Positions 24,762 through 34,378 of a DNA stretch of 64,000 bases are shown here, piece after piece (within the stretch, counting starts at the first letter, position 1; every line of letters begins with the position of its first letter). The position numbers and the translations under genes are program-made. Source of the stretch: Jiangella ureilytica (GTDB taxonomy: Bacteria; Actinomycetota; Actinomycetes; Jiangellales; Jiangellaceae); assembly GCF_004348545.1 (NCBI RefSeq), contig NZ_SMKL01000001.1, positions 1 through 64,000 of the forward strand. The letters are read 5' to 3'. The notes under the pieces are model-generated. The model saw nothing but the letters and a program-made list of their open reading frames with translations. It was not told the DNA's origin and made no database searches.

Positions 24762-27700
24762 TTGCACCTGAAGAGCTTGACGTTACGGGGATTCAAGTCC
24801 TTCGCGTCGTCGACGACGCTGCGCCTGGAACCGGGCATCACGTGTGTGGTCGGTCCCAACGGCTCGGGTAAGTCGAACGTCGTCGACGCCCTGGCCTGGG
24901 TCATGGGCGAGCAGGGCGCCAAGAGCCTGCGCGGCGGCAAGATGGAGGACGTCATCTTCGCCGGCACGGCCGGGCGCCCAGCGCTCGGCCGCGCCGAGGT
25001 CGTCCTCACCATCGACAACACCGACGGCGCTCTGCCCATCGAGTACTCCGAGGTCACCATCTCGCGGACGATGTTCCGCAACGGCGGCTCCGAGTACGCC
25101 ATCAACGGGCAGGGCTGCCGCCTCCTCGACGTCCAGGAACTGCTGTCCGACTCCGGCATCGGCCGCGAGATGCACGTCATCGTCGGCCAGGGGCAGCTCG
25201 ACGCCGTCCTCTCCGCCACGCCCGAGGACCGCCGCGGCTTCGTCGAAGAGGCGGCCGGCGTCCTCAAGCACCGCAAGCGCAAAGAGAAGGCGCTGCGCAA
25301 GCTCGAGGCGATGCAGGCCAACCTCACCCGCGTGCAGGACCTCACCGCCGAGCTGCGCCGCCAGCTCGGGCCGCTGGGCCGGCAGGCCGAGCTGGCCCGC
25401 AAGGCCGCCACCATCCAGGCCGACCTGCGCGACTCCCGGCTGCGCGTCCTCGCCGACGAGCTGGTGCAGGCCCGCGCGAGCCTCGAGCAGGAGGTCGCCG
25501 ACGAGACCGCGCTGAAGACGCGGCAGGCCGAGCTGGTCCGCGCGCTCGAGCAGGCGCGCGCCGCCGAGGCCCGGCTCGACGCCGAGGTCGCCCAGGTGGC
25601 CCCGCGGCTGGCCCAGGCCTCCGACGCCTGGTACCGGCTGTCCGGCCTGCGCGAGCGGGTCCGCGGCACGGCGTCGCTGGCGTCCGAGCGGGCGCGGCAC
25701 CTGTCCGCCGCCGGTGAGGTGCCGCGCACCGGCCGCGACCCCGACGAGCTCGAGCGGGAAGCGGCCGCCGTCCGCGAGCAGGAGGCCGAGCTCGCGGAGC
25801 AGATCGCCGCCGCCCGCGAGTCGCTCGACGACGCCCTCGAGGCGCGTCGCACCGCCGAGGAGGCCGCCGAGGCCGAGGAGCGCCGTCTCGCCGCCGCCGT
25901 CCGCGCCAGCGCCGACCGCCGAGAGGGCATGGCCCGCCTGTCCGGTCAGCTCGACGGCGCCCGCCGCCGCGCCGCCGCGGCCGAGGCCGAGCTGGCCCGG
26001 CTCACCGCCGCCCGCGAGGAGGCACGGCGCCGCGCCACAGCGGCCGAGCACGAGCACACCGTCATCGAGACCACCATCGCCGGGCTCTCCGTCGGCGAGG
26101 ACGGCCTCGACAGCGAGCACGAGCGGGCCGCGGCCGCGCTGGCCGCCGCCGACGACGTCCTGACGAAGCTGCGCGAGCAGGAACGCTCCGCCGAGGGCGA
26201 GCGGGCCGCGCTGGTGGCCCGGCACGAGGCGCTGCAGATGGGCCTGGCCCGGCGCGACGGGTCCGAGGCGCTGCTGGCGGCGTCGGACCGGCTGTCCGGC
26301 GTGCTGGGCTCGGTCGCCGCGCTGCTCACCGTCGAGCCCGGCTGGGAGGCGGCCGTCGCGACCGCGCTGGGGGCCGCGTCCGACGCCGTCGCCGTCGGAT
26401 CCGTCGACGACGCCGTCACCGCGCTGCGGCTGCTGCGCGACGAGGACCTCGGCCGGGCCGGCCTGCTGGTGGGCGGTGCCCCGTACGACGACCCCGGAGC
26501 CTGGCAGCCGCTGCCGGGCGGGCTGCGCTACGTGGTCGACCTCGTCACCGCACCGGCCGAGCTGCGGCCCGCGCTGACCAACCTGCTGCGCGGCGTCGCC
26601 GCCGTCGACGACCTCGCCACCGCCCGCGCGCTGGTCGCCGAGCTGCCCGAGCTGATCGCCGTCACGCGCGAGGGCGACCTGCTCGGCCGCGACCGCGCCT
26701 ACGGCGGGTCCAGCCGTGCGCCCAGCCTGCTCGAGGTCCAGGCCGCCGTCGACGAGGCCGCCGACCGGCTGGCCATCGCCACCGGCAAGGCCGAGGACCT
26801 CGCCCGCAAGCTGGCCGCCGCCGAGCGGGCCCGGGCCGAGGCGGCCGCCGCCGAGTCGCACGCCCTGACGAAGCTGCGCGAGTCCGACGCCGAGCTGTCC
26901 GCCGTCGCCGAACAGCTCGGCCGGCTCAGCGGCACCGCCCGCGCCGCCACCGAGGAGGCCGAGCGGCTGGCCGAGGCCGTCGCCCGCGCGGAAGAGACGC
27001 GCGATCGCGACCTCGGCGCGCTGGAGGAGATGGAGGAGCGGCTCGCCGCCGCCGAGGAGTCCGGCGACGACGAGGCCGAGCCGTCCACCGAGGAGCGCGA
27101 CCGGCTGGCCGAGCGCGTCCGCGCCCTGCGGCAGGCCGAGACCGAGGCGCGGCTGTCGCTGCGCACCGGCGAGGAGCGGGCCCGTGCCCTCACCGGCCGC
27201 GCCGAGAGCCTCGAGCGCGCCGCCCGGCAGGAGCGCGCCGCCCGCGAGGCCGCCGTCGCCGAGGCCCGCCGCCGTGCCCGCGAAGCACGCGTCGCCGACG
27301 CCGTCGCCCGCGGTGCCGCCGTCGTGCTCCGCCGGCTCGAGCGGTCCCTCGAGCTGGCGGCCGAAGAGCGCGACGAGGTCGCCCGGGTGCGGACGGAGCG
27401 TGAGCAGGCGCTGTCGGCCGAGCGGGTGCGCGTGCGCGAGGTGTCGGCTCAGCTCGACGAGATCACCTCCACCGTCCACCGCGACGAGCTGGCCCGCGCC
27501 GAGCACCGCATGCGGGTCGAGGCGCTCGAGGCCAAGGCCCTGGAGGAACTGGGCGTCGACCCGGTCACGCTGGTCGACGAGTACGGCCCGCACCTGCCGG
27601 TCCCTGTCCCGCCCGGCGACGACGGCGAGCCGCGCGAGCCGATCCCTTACGTGCGCGAGCAGCAGCTCAAGCGGCTCAAGGCCGCCGAGCGCGGGCTGTC

Positions 27701-28313
27701 GGCGCTGGGCAGGGTCAACCCGCTGGCGCTGGAGGAGTTCGCGGCGCTCGAGGAGCGGCACGCGTTCCTCACCGAGCAGCTCGAGGACCTCAAGAACACC
27801 CGCCGCGACCTCCTCGACATCGTCAAAGAGGTCGACGACCGCGTGCAGCAGGTGTTCGCGTCGGCGTTCGAGGACACCGCCCGCGAGTTCGCCGACGTCT
27901 TCTCCCGGCTCTTCCCGGGCGGCGAGGGCAAGCTGATCCTCACCGAGCCCGACGACCTGCTCGCCACCGGCATCGAGGTCGAGGCGCGTCCGCCCGGCAA
28001 GAAGGTCAAGCGGCTGTCGCTGCTGTCCGGCGGCGAGCGGTCGCTGGTCGCGGTGGCGTTCCTGGTCGCGCTGTTCAGGGCCCGGCCGAGCCCGTTCTAC
28101 ATCCTCGACGAGGTCGAGGCCGCGCTCGACGACACCAACCTCGGCCGGCTGCTGGGCATCTACGAGGAGCTGCGCGAACGCAGCCAGCTCATCGTCATCA
28201 CCCACCAGAAGCGGACCATGGAGATCGCCGACGCCCTCTACGGCGTCTCGATGCGCGGCGACGGCGTCACGGCCGTCATCTCGCAGCGAATCCGCGAGTC
28301 CGAGCCGGTCTGA
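24762..28313 (+). CDS. smc: Chromosome segregation protein SMC
   Basis: Condensin ATPase that organises and segregates the chromosome. It has 1183 residues, TTG start at 24762 (MHLKSLTLRGFKSFAS) with aggggag upstream. Walker A is GPNGSGKSNVV (~residues 32-42). Two long Ala/Glu/Arg coiled coils flank a hinge around residues 500-640 (RLSGVLGSVAALLTVEPGWE). The C-terminal head carries the ABC signature LSGGERSLVAVAFL and Walker B FYILDEVEAALDD. Actinobacterial smc is followed by ftsY, as here. The highly repetitive codon use of the coils gives long spurious frames on the other strand. Confidence 0.97.
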   Translation: MHLKSLTLRGFKSFASSTTLRLEPGITCVVGPNGSGKSNVVDALAWVMGEQGAKSLRGGKMEDVIFAGTAGRPALGRAEVVLTIDNTDGALPIEYSEVTISRTMFRNGGSEYAINGQGCRLLDVQELLSDSGIGREMHVIVGQGQLDAVLSATPEDRRGFVEEAAGVLKHRKRKEKALRKLEAMQANLTRVQDLTAELRRQLGPLGRQAELARKAATIQADLRDSRLRVLADELVQARASLEQEVADETALKTRQAELVRALEQARAAEARLDAEVAQVAPRLAQASDAWYRLSGLRERVRGTASLASERARHLSAAGEVPRTGRDPDELEREAAAVREQEAELAEQIAAARESLDDALEARRTAEEAAEAEERRLAAAVRASADRREGMARLSGQLDGARRRAAAAEAELARLTAAREEARRRATAAEHEHTVIETTIAGLSVGEDGLDSEHERAAAALAAADDVLTKLREQERSAEGERAALVARHEALQMGLARRDGSEALLAASDRLSGVLGSVAALLTVEPGWEAAVATALGAASDAVAVGSVDDAVTALRLLRDEDLGRAGLLVGGAPYDDPGAWQPLPGGLRYVVDLVTAPAELRPALTNLLRGVAAVDDLATARALVAELPELIAVTREGDLLGRDRAYGGSSRAPSLLEVQAAVDEAADRLAIATGKAEDLARKLAAAERARAEAAAAESHALTKLRESDAELSAVAEQLGRLSGTARAATEEAERLAEAVARAEETRDRDLGALEEMEERLAAAEESGDDEAEPSTEERDRLAERVRALRQAETEARLSLRTGEERARALTGRAESLERAARQERAAREAAVAEARRRAREARVADAVARGAAVVLRRLERSLELAAEERDEVARVRTEREQALSAERVRVREVSAQLDEITSTVHRDELARAEHRMRVEALEAKALEELGVDPVTLVDEYGPHLPVPVPPGDDGEPREPIPYVREQQLKRLKAAERGLSALGRVNPLALEEFAALEERHAFLTEQLEDLKNTRRDLLDIVKEVDDRVQQVFASAFEDTAREFADVFSRLFPGGEGKLILTEPDDLLATGIEVEARPPGKKVKRLSLLSGGERSLVAVAFLVALFRARPSPFYILDEVEAALDDTNLGRLLGIYEELRERSQLIVITHQKRTMEIADALYGVSMRGDGVTAVISQRIRESEPV

Positions 28314-28431
28314 GCCCGCGGCAACCGTTCGGACACGCCGCGCGTAATACCAGTACGGGGGTTCACCCTTGCGCTACCGTCGGTGGTGCGAGAGTGAATG
28401 ATGTTACTGCTGTGACCAACGGGGGTGTCAC

Positions 28432-28701
28432 ATGACGGCAGTGGTCGTGGCCATGCTGGTGATCGTGACGGTGGCGACGGTCGTGCTGGCCGCCGTCGGG
28501 GCCTATCACCACGTGGCGGGGTCCGCGGCGATGCAGCGCAGGCTGCGCCGCTGGCGATTTCTTGCGGTGACCCGCTCGGACGACTGGCGCGAGGCGGCCT
28601 TCCACGGCCTGCGCATGGCGCGTCGCGGACTGGCCCAGCGGCTGACCCGCCCGGAGCAGTCGCCGGCCGCCCCCCGGCCGGCGACCCCCCGCCTGGGGTG
28701 A
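28432..28701 (+). CDS. Small single-pass membrane protein between smc and ftsY
   Basis: An 89-residue protein not recognised. Residues 3-25 form one strong membrane span (VVVAMLVIVTVATVVLAAVG); the rest is a basic cytoplasmic-type tail with WRFLAVTRSDDWREAAFHGL and a Pro/Ala-rich end. ATG 28432 follows gggggtgtcac. The start, span and codon usage look real. It may be co-transcribed with ftsY, 56 bases downstream. Confidence 0.6.
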   Translation: MTAVVVAMLVIVTVATVVLAAVGAYHHVAGSAAMQRRLRRWRFLAVTRSDDWREAAFHGLRMARRGLAQRLTRPEQSPAAPRPATPRLG

Positions 28702-28757
28702 CGGCGGCGCCGCCGGCCCCCGGTGTGGGTCCGGCGGGCCGCTGAGAGCATGCGAGG

Positions 28758-29948
28758 ATGGCGGCCGTGGAGTACATCGTCATCGTCGTAGCCATCGTGG
28801 TCGTCGCGGCCGTCGCCCTGGCGGCCTTCCTGATCCCTCGCCGGCGACGGGGCCAGGTCGAGGCGCCGCCGCGGCCGGGGGTCGACTACCAGCCCGGAGT
28901 CGGTGACGACGCCACCGCGCCGGTCGAGGAGCACCGGGCGCCCATCAGCGACGTCACGCTGCCCGAACCCGTCGTCGAGGCCCCCGTCGAGGAGCCGGCG
29001 GCGCCGGCCGTCGAGCGGCCCGAGCCCGCGGCCGGCCGGCTGGTGCGGCTGCGCTCGCGGCTGGCCCGCTCGCAGACCAGCCTCGGCAAGGGGCTGCTGA
29101 GCCTGCTGTCGCGTGAGCGCCTCGACGACGAGACCTGGGAAGAGATCGAGGACACGCTGCTCACGGCCGACCTCGGCGTCGCGCCGGCCCAGGAGCTGGT
29201 CGAGCGGCTGCGCACCCGCGCCCGCGTCGAGGGCATCCAGAGCCCCGAGGACGCGCGCACCATGCTCCGCGAGGAACTGCTCGCGTTGGTCGACCCGTCG
29301 CTCGACCGCGAGCTGCGCACCGAGCGCCACGTCGAGGACGGCCGCCCCGCCGTCGTGCTGGTGGTCGGCGTCAACGGCACCGGCAAGACGACGACGGTGG
29401 GCAAGCTCGCCCGCGTGCTGGTCGCCGAGGACCGCGACGTCGTCCTCGGCGCCGCCGACACCTTCCGCGCCGCGGCCGCCGACCAGCTCACCACCTGGGG
29501 CGACCGCGTCGGCGTCGTCACGGTCCGCGGACCCGAGGGCGGCGACCCCGCCAGCGTCGCCTTCGACGCCGTCAAGGCCGGCATCGAGCAGGAGGCCGAC
29601 ACCGTCCTCGTCGACACCGCCGGCCGGCTGCAGACCAAGGTCGGCCTCATGGACGAGCTCGGCAAGGTCAAGCGCGTCATCGAGAAGCACGGCCCGGTCG
29701 ACGAGGTCCTGCTCGTCCTCGACGCCACCACCGGCCAGAACGGCCTGGTCCAGGCCCGCGTCTTCGGCGAGGTCGTCGACGTCACCGGCATCGTCCTCAC
29801 CAAGCTCGACGGCACCGCGAAGGGCGGCATCGTCGTCGCCGTCCAGCGTGAGCTCGGCGTCCCGGTCAAGCTGGTCGGCCTCGGCGAGGGCCCCGACGAC
29901 CTCGCCCCCTTCGACCCCGAGGCCTTCGTCGACGGCATCCTCGGCTGA
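28758..29948 (+). CDS. ftsY: Signal recognition particle receptor FtsY
   Basis: GTPase receptor that docks SRP-ribosome complexes at the membrane. It has 396 residues. Unusually for many FtsYs it begins with an obvious transmembrane helix (VEYIVIVVAIVVVAAVALAA) followed by RRRRG, then a ~70-residue Pro/Glu/Val-rich acidic linker. The NG domain follows: G1 VVGVNGTGKTTTVGKLA, the GAADTFRAAAADQL motif, G3 DTAGRLQTK, and G4 TKLDGTAKGG. Its partner ffh lies 26.5 kb away beyond the accessory region. Confidence 0.96.
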   Translation: MAAVEYIVIVVAIVVVAAVALAAFLIPRRRRGQVEAPPRPGVDYQPGVGDDATAPVEEHRAPISDVTLPEPVVEAPVEEPAAPAVERPEPAAGRLVRLRSRLARSQTSLGKGLLSLLSRERLDDETWEEIEDTLLTADLGVAPAQELVERLRTRARVEGIQSPEDARTMLREELLALVDPSLDRELRTERHVEDGRPAVVLVVGVNGTGKTTTVGKLARVLVAEDRDVVLGAADTFRAAAADQLTTWGDRVGVVTVRGPEGGDPASVAFDAVKAGIEQEADTVLVDTAGRLQTKVGLMDELGKVKRVIEKHGPVDEVLLVLDATTGQNGLVQARVFGEVVDVTGIVLTKLDGTAKGGIVVAVQRELGVPVKLVGLGEGPDDLAPFDPEAFVDGILG

Positions 29949-29979
29949 GCGTCCGCGCACCTGGGCGCCGAGCAGGTGC

Positions 29980-30027
29980 ATGGTTGAGGGATCGGTGTCG
30001 CCAGGGCGGCACCGATCCCTCAACCAT
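29980..30027. terminator. Strong bidirectional terminator after ftsY
   Basis: An 18-bp perfect stem (29980-29997 with 30010-30027) extends by one G·T and two further pairs to a six-base loop. It lies between the convergent ftsY and MmpL genes and probably stops both transcripts. Confidence 0.88.
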
Positions 30028-30040
30028 CGGCCGCGGGCGC

Positions 30041-32290
30041 TCAGCGGGCGACGGGTTCGGCCGCGGTGCGCAGCCCCGGTGCCGGAAGGAAGAGGTCCGG
30101 CCGGCCCTCGACGTAGAGCTGGGGGAGCCGGCGGTCCAGCCAGCGCGGCGCCCACCAGTTCGCCCGTCCGAGCACGTGCATCGTCGCGGGCACCAGGAGC
30201 ATCCGCACCACCGTCGCGTCGATGAGGATCGCCGCCGCCATGCCCAGCCCCAGCGACTTCAGCACCACGTCCGGGCTCGGGACCAATGCCGCGAACACCG
30301 TGACCATGATCGCGGCCGCCGCGGTGATGACGCGGCCCGTCCCCGCCAGGCCGTCGACGATCGAGCGGGCGTTGTCGCGGGTCCGCAGCCACGACTCGCG
30401 CATCCGGCTGATCAGGAACACCTCGTAGTCCATTGACAGCCCGAAGAGCACCGTGAACATCACCACCGGCACGTACGCGGGCATCGGCGTCTCGGTGTCG
30501 ATGCCGACCAGCCGCCCGGCCCAGCCGCCCTCGAGCACCAGCGCGACCACGCCGTACGCGGCGACGACGGAGAGCAGGTTCATCACCGCGGCGGTCAGCA
30601 TGACGACGACGCTGCGGAAGGAGACCAGCAGCAACAGCATCGACACCACCACGACGCCGCCGATGAGCAGCGGCAGCCCGTCGGCCATGGTCTCGTTGAC
30701 GTCGATGGCCGCGGCCGTCACGCCACCGACGTGCACGTCCAGCCCCGTCCCGGCCGCACCCGGCAGCACGTCGTCGCGCAGAGCATGGACGAGCGACTCG
30801 GTCGCCGCATCCTGCGGGCCGGCCGACGGCACGACGGTGAGCAGTGCGGTGTCGCCCGACGGGTCGAGGACGGGTGGCAGGACGGCGGCCACGCCCGGGG
30901 TCGCGGCGACGGCGTCGGCGACGGCGGGAAGCGCGCTGCCGCCGTCGACCCCCGGAGGAACCGACGTCACCAGCAGCAGCGGCCCGTTCGCGCCGGCCCC
31001 GAACCCGTCGGCGAGCAGGTCGTAGGCCTGCCGCGCGGAGTGGTCCTCGGGGTCGTTGCCGGCGTCGGGGAAGCCGAACCGCGTCCCCAGGAACGGCGCC
31101 GCCAGCGCCAGCATCAGCCCGGTCCCGAGCACGACGGCGACGACCCGGCGCCGCTCGATCAGCCTGCTCCACCGCAGCCACGCACGCGACGGCTCCACGT
31201 GCCCGCCGTCCGTCACGGTCACGGCGCCGGGCCCGCGGCCGCGCCGCAGGACCGGCAGCCGCCACCGCTCGATCCGGTGCCCGAAGAAGCCGAGCAGTGC
31301 CGGGAACAACGTCGCCGACGCGGCCAGCACGACCAGCACCGCCACCATCGTCACGACCGCCGTGCCCTGCATGAACGTCAGCCCGGTCGCGAACAGCCCG
31401 AACATGCTGATCATCACGGTGCTGCCGGCCACCATGACGGCGCGCCCGGCGGTGTCCAGCGTCGCCACCGTCGCGTCCGACGGCGACAGCCCGGCCGCCC
31501 GCCACTCGCGGAACCGCGTCACCATGAGCAGGACGTAGTCGATGCCCAGCGCGATCCCCAGCAGAGACGCCAGGATCGGTGCCCAGTTCGGCACGTCCAT
31601 GACGGCGGCGACGAGCCCGGTCAGGGTCGTGCTCACCGCCAGCCCGGCGACGGCGACGCCGATGGGCAGGCCGGCCGCGACCACCGTCCCGAACGTCACC
31701 AGCAGGATGACGGCGGCCGCGACGAGGCCGACCATCTCGCCGCCGAACTCGCCGGCCTCGGCGGTCCGGATCGTGTCGCCGCCCAGCGCGACGTCCAGGC
31801 CGGGTCGCGAGGCCGCCGACGCCGCGTCGAGCAGCCGTTCGGTGTCGGCGACCGGCATGTCCTCGGGCGCGTCGACGTCGAGGCCCAGGCGCGCGACCAG
31901 CGTCCGGCCGTCCGGCGCCAGCGCCCCGGGCGCCGTGTACGGGTCGTCGACGGCGGTGACGTGCGGCAGCGAACGCAGCGTGTCGAGCAGCGCGCCGACC
32001 TCGGCGCGCACCGCCGCATCGGTCACGGGAACGTCGGACGAGCGCACCACCACGTCGACCGGCTCGCCGGCCTGCGCCGGGAACCGCTCGGTGAGCAGCT
32101 GCTGCGCCTGCTGCGAGTCGCTGCCGGGCGTCGAGTAGTCGACCTCGTAGTCGCCGCCGAACGCGGCCGCCAGCCCGGCGGCGACGGCCAGGGCGGCGGC
32201 CCAGCCGGCCAGGACCCGGCCGCGGTGACGGAACGAGGCGCCCGCGAGCCGGCCGAGCGGCCCGGGCCTCACAGTCTCAGTCGGGGTCAT
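30041..32290 (-). CDS. MMPL/RND-family membrane transporter
   Basis: A 749-residue RND-superfamily exporter of the MmpL type (lipid or drug export). Its two halves each have one N-terminal span, an extracytoplasmic domain (VDYSTPGSDSQQAQQLLTER in the first) and about five clustered spans. The conserved TM4 Asp-Tyr pair is present in both halves (ALGIDYVLLMVTRF; GLSMDYEVFLISRMRE). ATG 32290. It diverges from a two-component system across 141 bp, so that system may control it. The cargo is unknown. Confidence 0.9.
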   Translation of the reverse strand: MTPTETVRPGPLGRLAGASFRHRGRVLAGWAAALAVAAGLAAAFGGDYEVDYSTPGSDSQQAQQLLTERFPAQAGEPVDVVVRSSDVPVTDAAVRAEVGALLDTLRSLPHVTAVDDPYTAPGALAPDGRTLVARLGLDVDAPEDMPVADTERLLDAASAASRPGLDVALGGDTIRTAEAGEFGGEMVGLVAAAVILLVTFGTVVAAGLPIGVAVAGLAVSTTLTGLVAAVMDVPNWAPILASLLGIALGIDYVLLMVTRFREWRAAGLSPSDATVATLDTAGRAVMVAGSTVMISMFGLFATGLTFMQGTAVVTMVAVLVVLAASATLFPALLGFFGHRIERWRLPVLRRGRGPGAVTVTDGGHVEPSRAWLRWSRLIERRRVVAVVLGTGLMLALAAPFLGTRFGFPDAGNDPEDHSARQAYDLLADGFGAGANGPLLLVTSVPPGVDGGSALPAVADAVAATPGVAAVLPPVLDPSGDTALLTVVPSAGPQDAATESLVHALRDDVLPGAAGTGLDVHVGGVTAAAIDVNETMADGLPLLIGGVVVVSMLLLLVSFRSVVVMLTAAVMNLLSVVAAYGVVALVLEGGWAGRLVGIDTETPMPAYVPVVMFTVLFGLSMDYEVFLISRMRESWLRTRDNARSIVDGLAGTGRVITAAAAIMVTVFAALVPSPDVVLKSLGLGMAAAILIDATVVRMLLVPATMHVLGRANWWAPRWLDRRLPQLYVEGRPDLFLPAPGLRTAAEPVAR

Positions 32291-32431
32291 ACCGTGATCC
32301 TCGAAGCGCGACCCGCGCGCCGTCGTCGCCCATCCGGAGCGTTCGCGCGCGTCCGGCTACGCCCCCGGGAGTAGGCCGATGGTCCCGCGGGCGGACGTTC
32401 CCACCAGTGCCGCATCGCTACGATCGATCCC

Positions 32432-33631
32432 ATGGAGCGGTTGGTGCGGCGCCTCCCGACGCTGTCGGCGCGGACGCAGGACGTGCTGATCGCCGGCTTC
32501 GTCACGCTGCTGCAGGTGCAGGGCACGCACGCGGCCGTCGTCGTGCAGGCCGAGCTCGACCAGCCGGCGGCCACCGCGCTCGGCATCGCGGGCAACGCCC
32601 TCCTGGCGCTCGGCGGCCTGGTGCTGCTGGTGCGGCGGCGCTGGCCGGTCCCGGTCTTCCTCATCACGGCCGCCATCAGCGTCGGCTACTTCTGGTCCGG
32701 GTATCCCGACGGCCCCGGCTGGCTGTCGCTGTTCGTGGCGACGTACACGCTCACTGCGCACGGCGACGGCCGCCGCTCGCTCGTCTTCGCCGCGAACGGC
32801 CTGTTCGTGCTGTTCGTCGGCTGGGTGCTCACGGCCGACCTCCAACCCGGCGAGCTCGGCTGGCTGGCGTTCCGCATCGGCGCGACCATCATGGCGGCGG
32901 CTCTGGGCGAGTCGGTGCGCTCGCGCCGGGTCATCGCCGCCGACGCGCTGCGCCGTGCCGAGGAGGCCGAGCGCACCCGCGACGAGGTGGCCCGCCGCCG
33001 GGTCGACGCCGAACGGCTGCGCATCGCTCGTGAGGTGCACGACACCGTCGCGCACGCCATCGCGATCATCAACGTGCAGGCCGGCGTCACGGCGCACGTG
33101 CTGGACAAGCGGCCCGAGCGGGCCCGCGAGACGCTGCTGACCATCGAGCAGACCAGCGCGCGGGCGCTGCGCGAGATGCGGGCCATCCTGGGCGTGCTGC
33201 GCGGCGACGACGACGGCCCCGGTCCCAGCCTGGCCGCCCTCGACGAGCTGCTGGCGGTGGCGCGGCGGGCGGGTCTCGACGTGACGGTGTCCGGCTCGGT
33301 GCCCGCCGGGGTGCTGCCCGAGGCCACCGACCGCGCCGCCTACCGGATCGTGCAGGAGGCCGTCACCAACGTCATCCGGCACGCGGGGCCGGCCCGGGTC
33401 GCGGTCACGCTCGACCTCGGCACCGACGAGCTGCGGGTCACCGTCGCCGACGACGGGGGAGACCTCACCGCCGCGCAGCAGGGGCCGCCGGTCGAGCCGG
33501 GCCGCGGCCTGGCCGGCATGCGCGAACGGTGCGAGCTGGTGGGCGGCGCGGTCGAGGCGGGCCCCGACGGCGACGGCTTCCGGGTGAGTGCGCGGCTGCC
33601 GCTCGAGCGCGCCGAGGTGGCCGTCCGTTGA
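32432..33631 (+). CDS. Sensor histidine kinase (NarL/DesK type)
   Basis: A 399-residue kinase with about four to five membrane spans in residues 20-165, then a short coiled coil. The HisKA_3 motif is RIAREVHDTVAHAIAIINVQ, and the HATPase domain includes IVQEAVTNVIRHAG, VADDGGDL and GRGLAGMRERCEL; spacing between the last two is normal, unlike the kinase at the left edge. Its stop overlaps the response-regulator TTG start by three bases. Likely target: the divergent MmpL transporter. Confidence 0.93.
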   Translation: MERLVRRLPTLSARTQDVLIAGFVTLLQVQGTHAAVVVQAELDQPAATALGIAGNALLALGGLVLLVRRRWPVPVFLITAAISVGYFWSGYPDGPGWLSLFVATYTLTAHGDGRRSLVFAANGLFVLFVGWVLTADLQPGELGWLAFRIGATIMAAALGESVRSRRVIAADALRRAEEAERTRDEVARRRVDAERLRIAREVHDTVAHAIAIINVQAGVTAHVLDKRPERARETLLTIEQTSARALREMRAILGVLRGDDDGPGPSLAALDELLAVARRAGLDVTVSGSVPAGVLPEATDRAAYRIVQEAVTNVIRHAGPARVAVTLDLGTDELRVTVADDGGDLTAAQQGPPVEPGRGLAGMRERCELVGGAVEAGPDGDGFRVSARLPLERAEVAVR

Positions 33632-34305
33632 CCGGCGCGGTCCGGGTGGTGCTGGCCGACGACCAGGTGCTGGTGCGCACCGGGTTCCGGGTGCTGCTCG
33701 ACGTCGAGGACGACATCGAGGTCGTCGGCGAGGCGGCCACTGGCGCCGAGGCCATCGAGCGCTGCCGCGAGTCGCGCCCCGACGTCGTGCTCATGGACAT
33801 CCGCATGCCCGTGCTCGACGGCATCGAGGCGACCCGCCGCATCGCCGCGATCCCGGGCCTCGAGCAGGTCAAGGTGCTGATCCTCACCACGTACGACACC
33901 GAGGAGTACGTGTTCGACGCGCTCGAGGCCGGCGCCGGCGGGTTCCTGCTCAAGGACGCTGGGCCGCAGGAGCTGCTGCACGCCATCCGCGTGGTCGCCG
34001 CCGGCGAGGCGCTGCTCGCACCCAAGATCACCCGGCGGCTGATCGCCCAGTTCACCGCCTCGCGGATGGCGCACCAGGTGGCCGAGGACCGCCTCGGCGT
34101 GCTCACCCAGCGCGAGCGCGAGGTACTCGCGCTCGTCGGCACCGGGCTGTCGAACGCCGAGATCGGCGCCTCGCTGTCACTCAGCCCGGCGACGGCGAAG
34201 ACGCACGTCAGCCGGGCGATGATCAAGCTCGGCGCGCGCGACCGGGCCCAGCTCGTCGTCATCGCCTACCAGACCGGCCTGGTGAGCGCCCGCTCGGCGA
34301 CCTGA
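33628..34305 (+). CDS. LuxR/NarL-family response regulator
   Basis: A 225-residue regulator paired with the kinase. The receiver domain has the acidic pair DDQ near residue 11, phosphoacceptor Asp in PDVVLMDIRMP, and the conserved Lys in GFLLKDAG. The C-terminal GerE/LuxR helix-turn-helix reads LTQREREVLALVGTGLSNAEI. TTG 33628 overlaps the kinase stop (TTGA); this start gives MTGAVRVVLADDQVLVRTG. Confidence 0.93.
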   Translation: MTGAVRVVLADDQVLVRTGFRVLLDVEDDIEVVGEAATGAEAIERCRESRPDVVLMDIRMPVLDGIEATRRIAAIPGLEQVKVLILTTYDTEEYVFDALEAGAGGFLLKDAGPQELLHAIRVVAAGEALLAPKITRRLIAQFTASRMAHQVAEDRLGVLTQREREVLALVGTGLSNAEIGASLSLSPATAKTHVSRAMIKLGARDRAQLVVIAYQTGLVSARSAT

Positions 34306-34378
34306 TGTCGTCCTGCCGGTCGGCTCCCGGTCACCTGACCACCCCGCGGTGTTCAACCGGCGTGGACACGATCGCGCC

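Noticed and set aside
24783-28205. A 1140-codon frame antisense to smc
   Set aside because: It mirrors the Ala/Glu/Arg codons of the SMC coiled coils and gives only low-complexity Gly/Leu/Asp sequence with no RBS.
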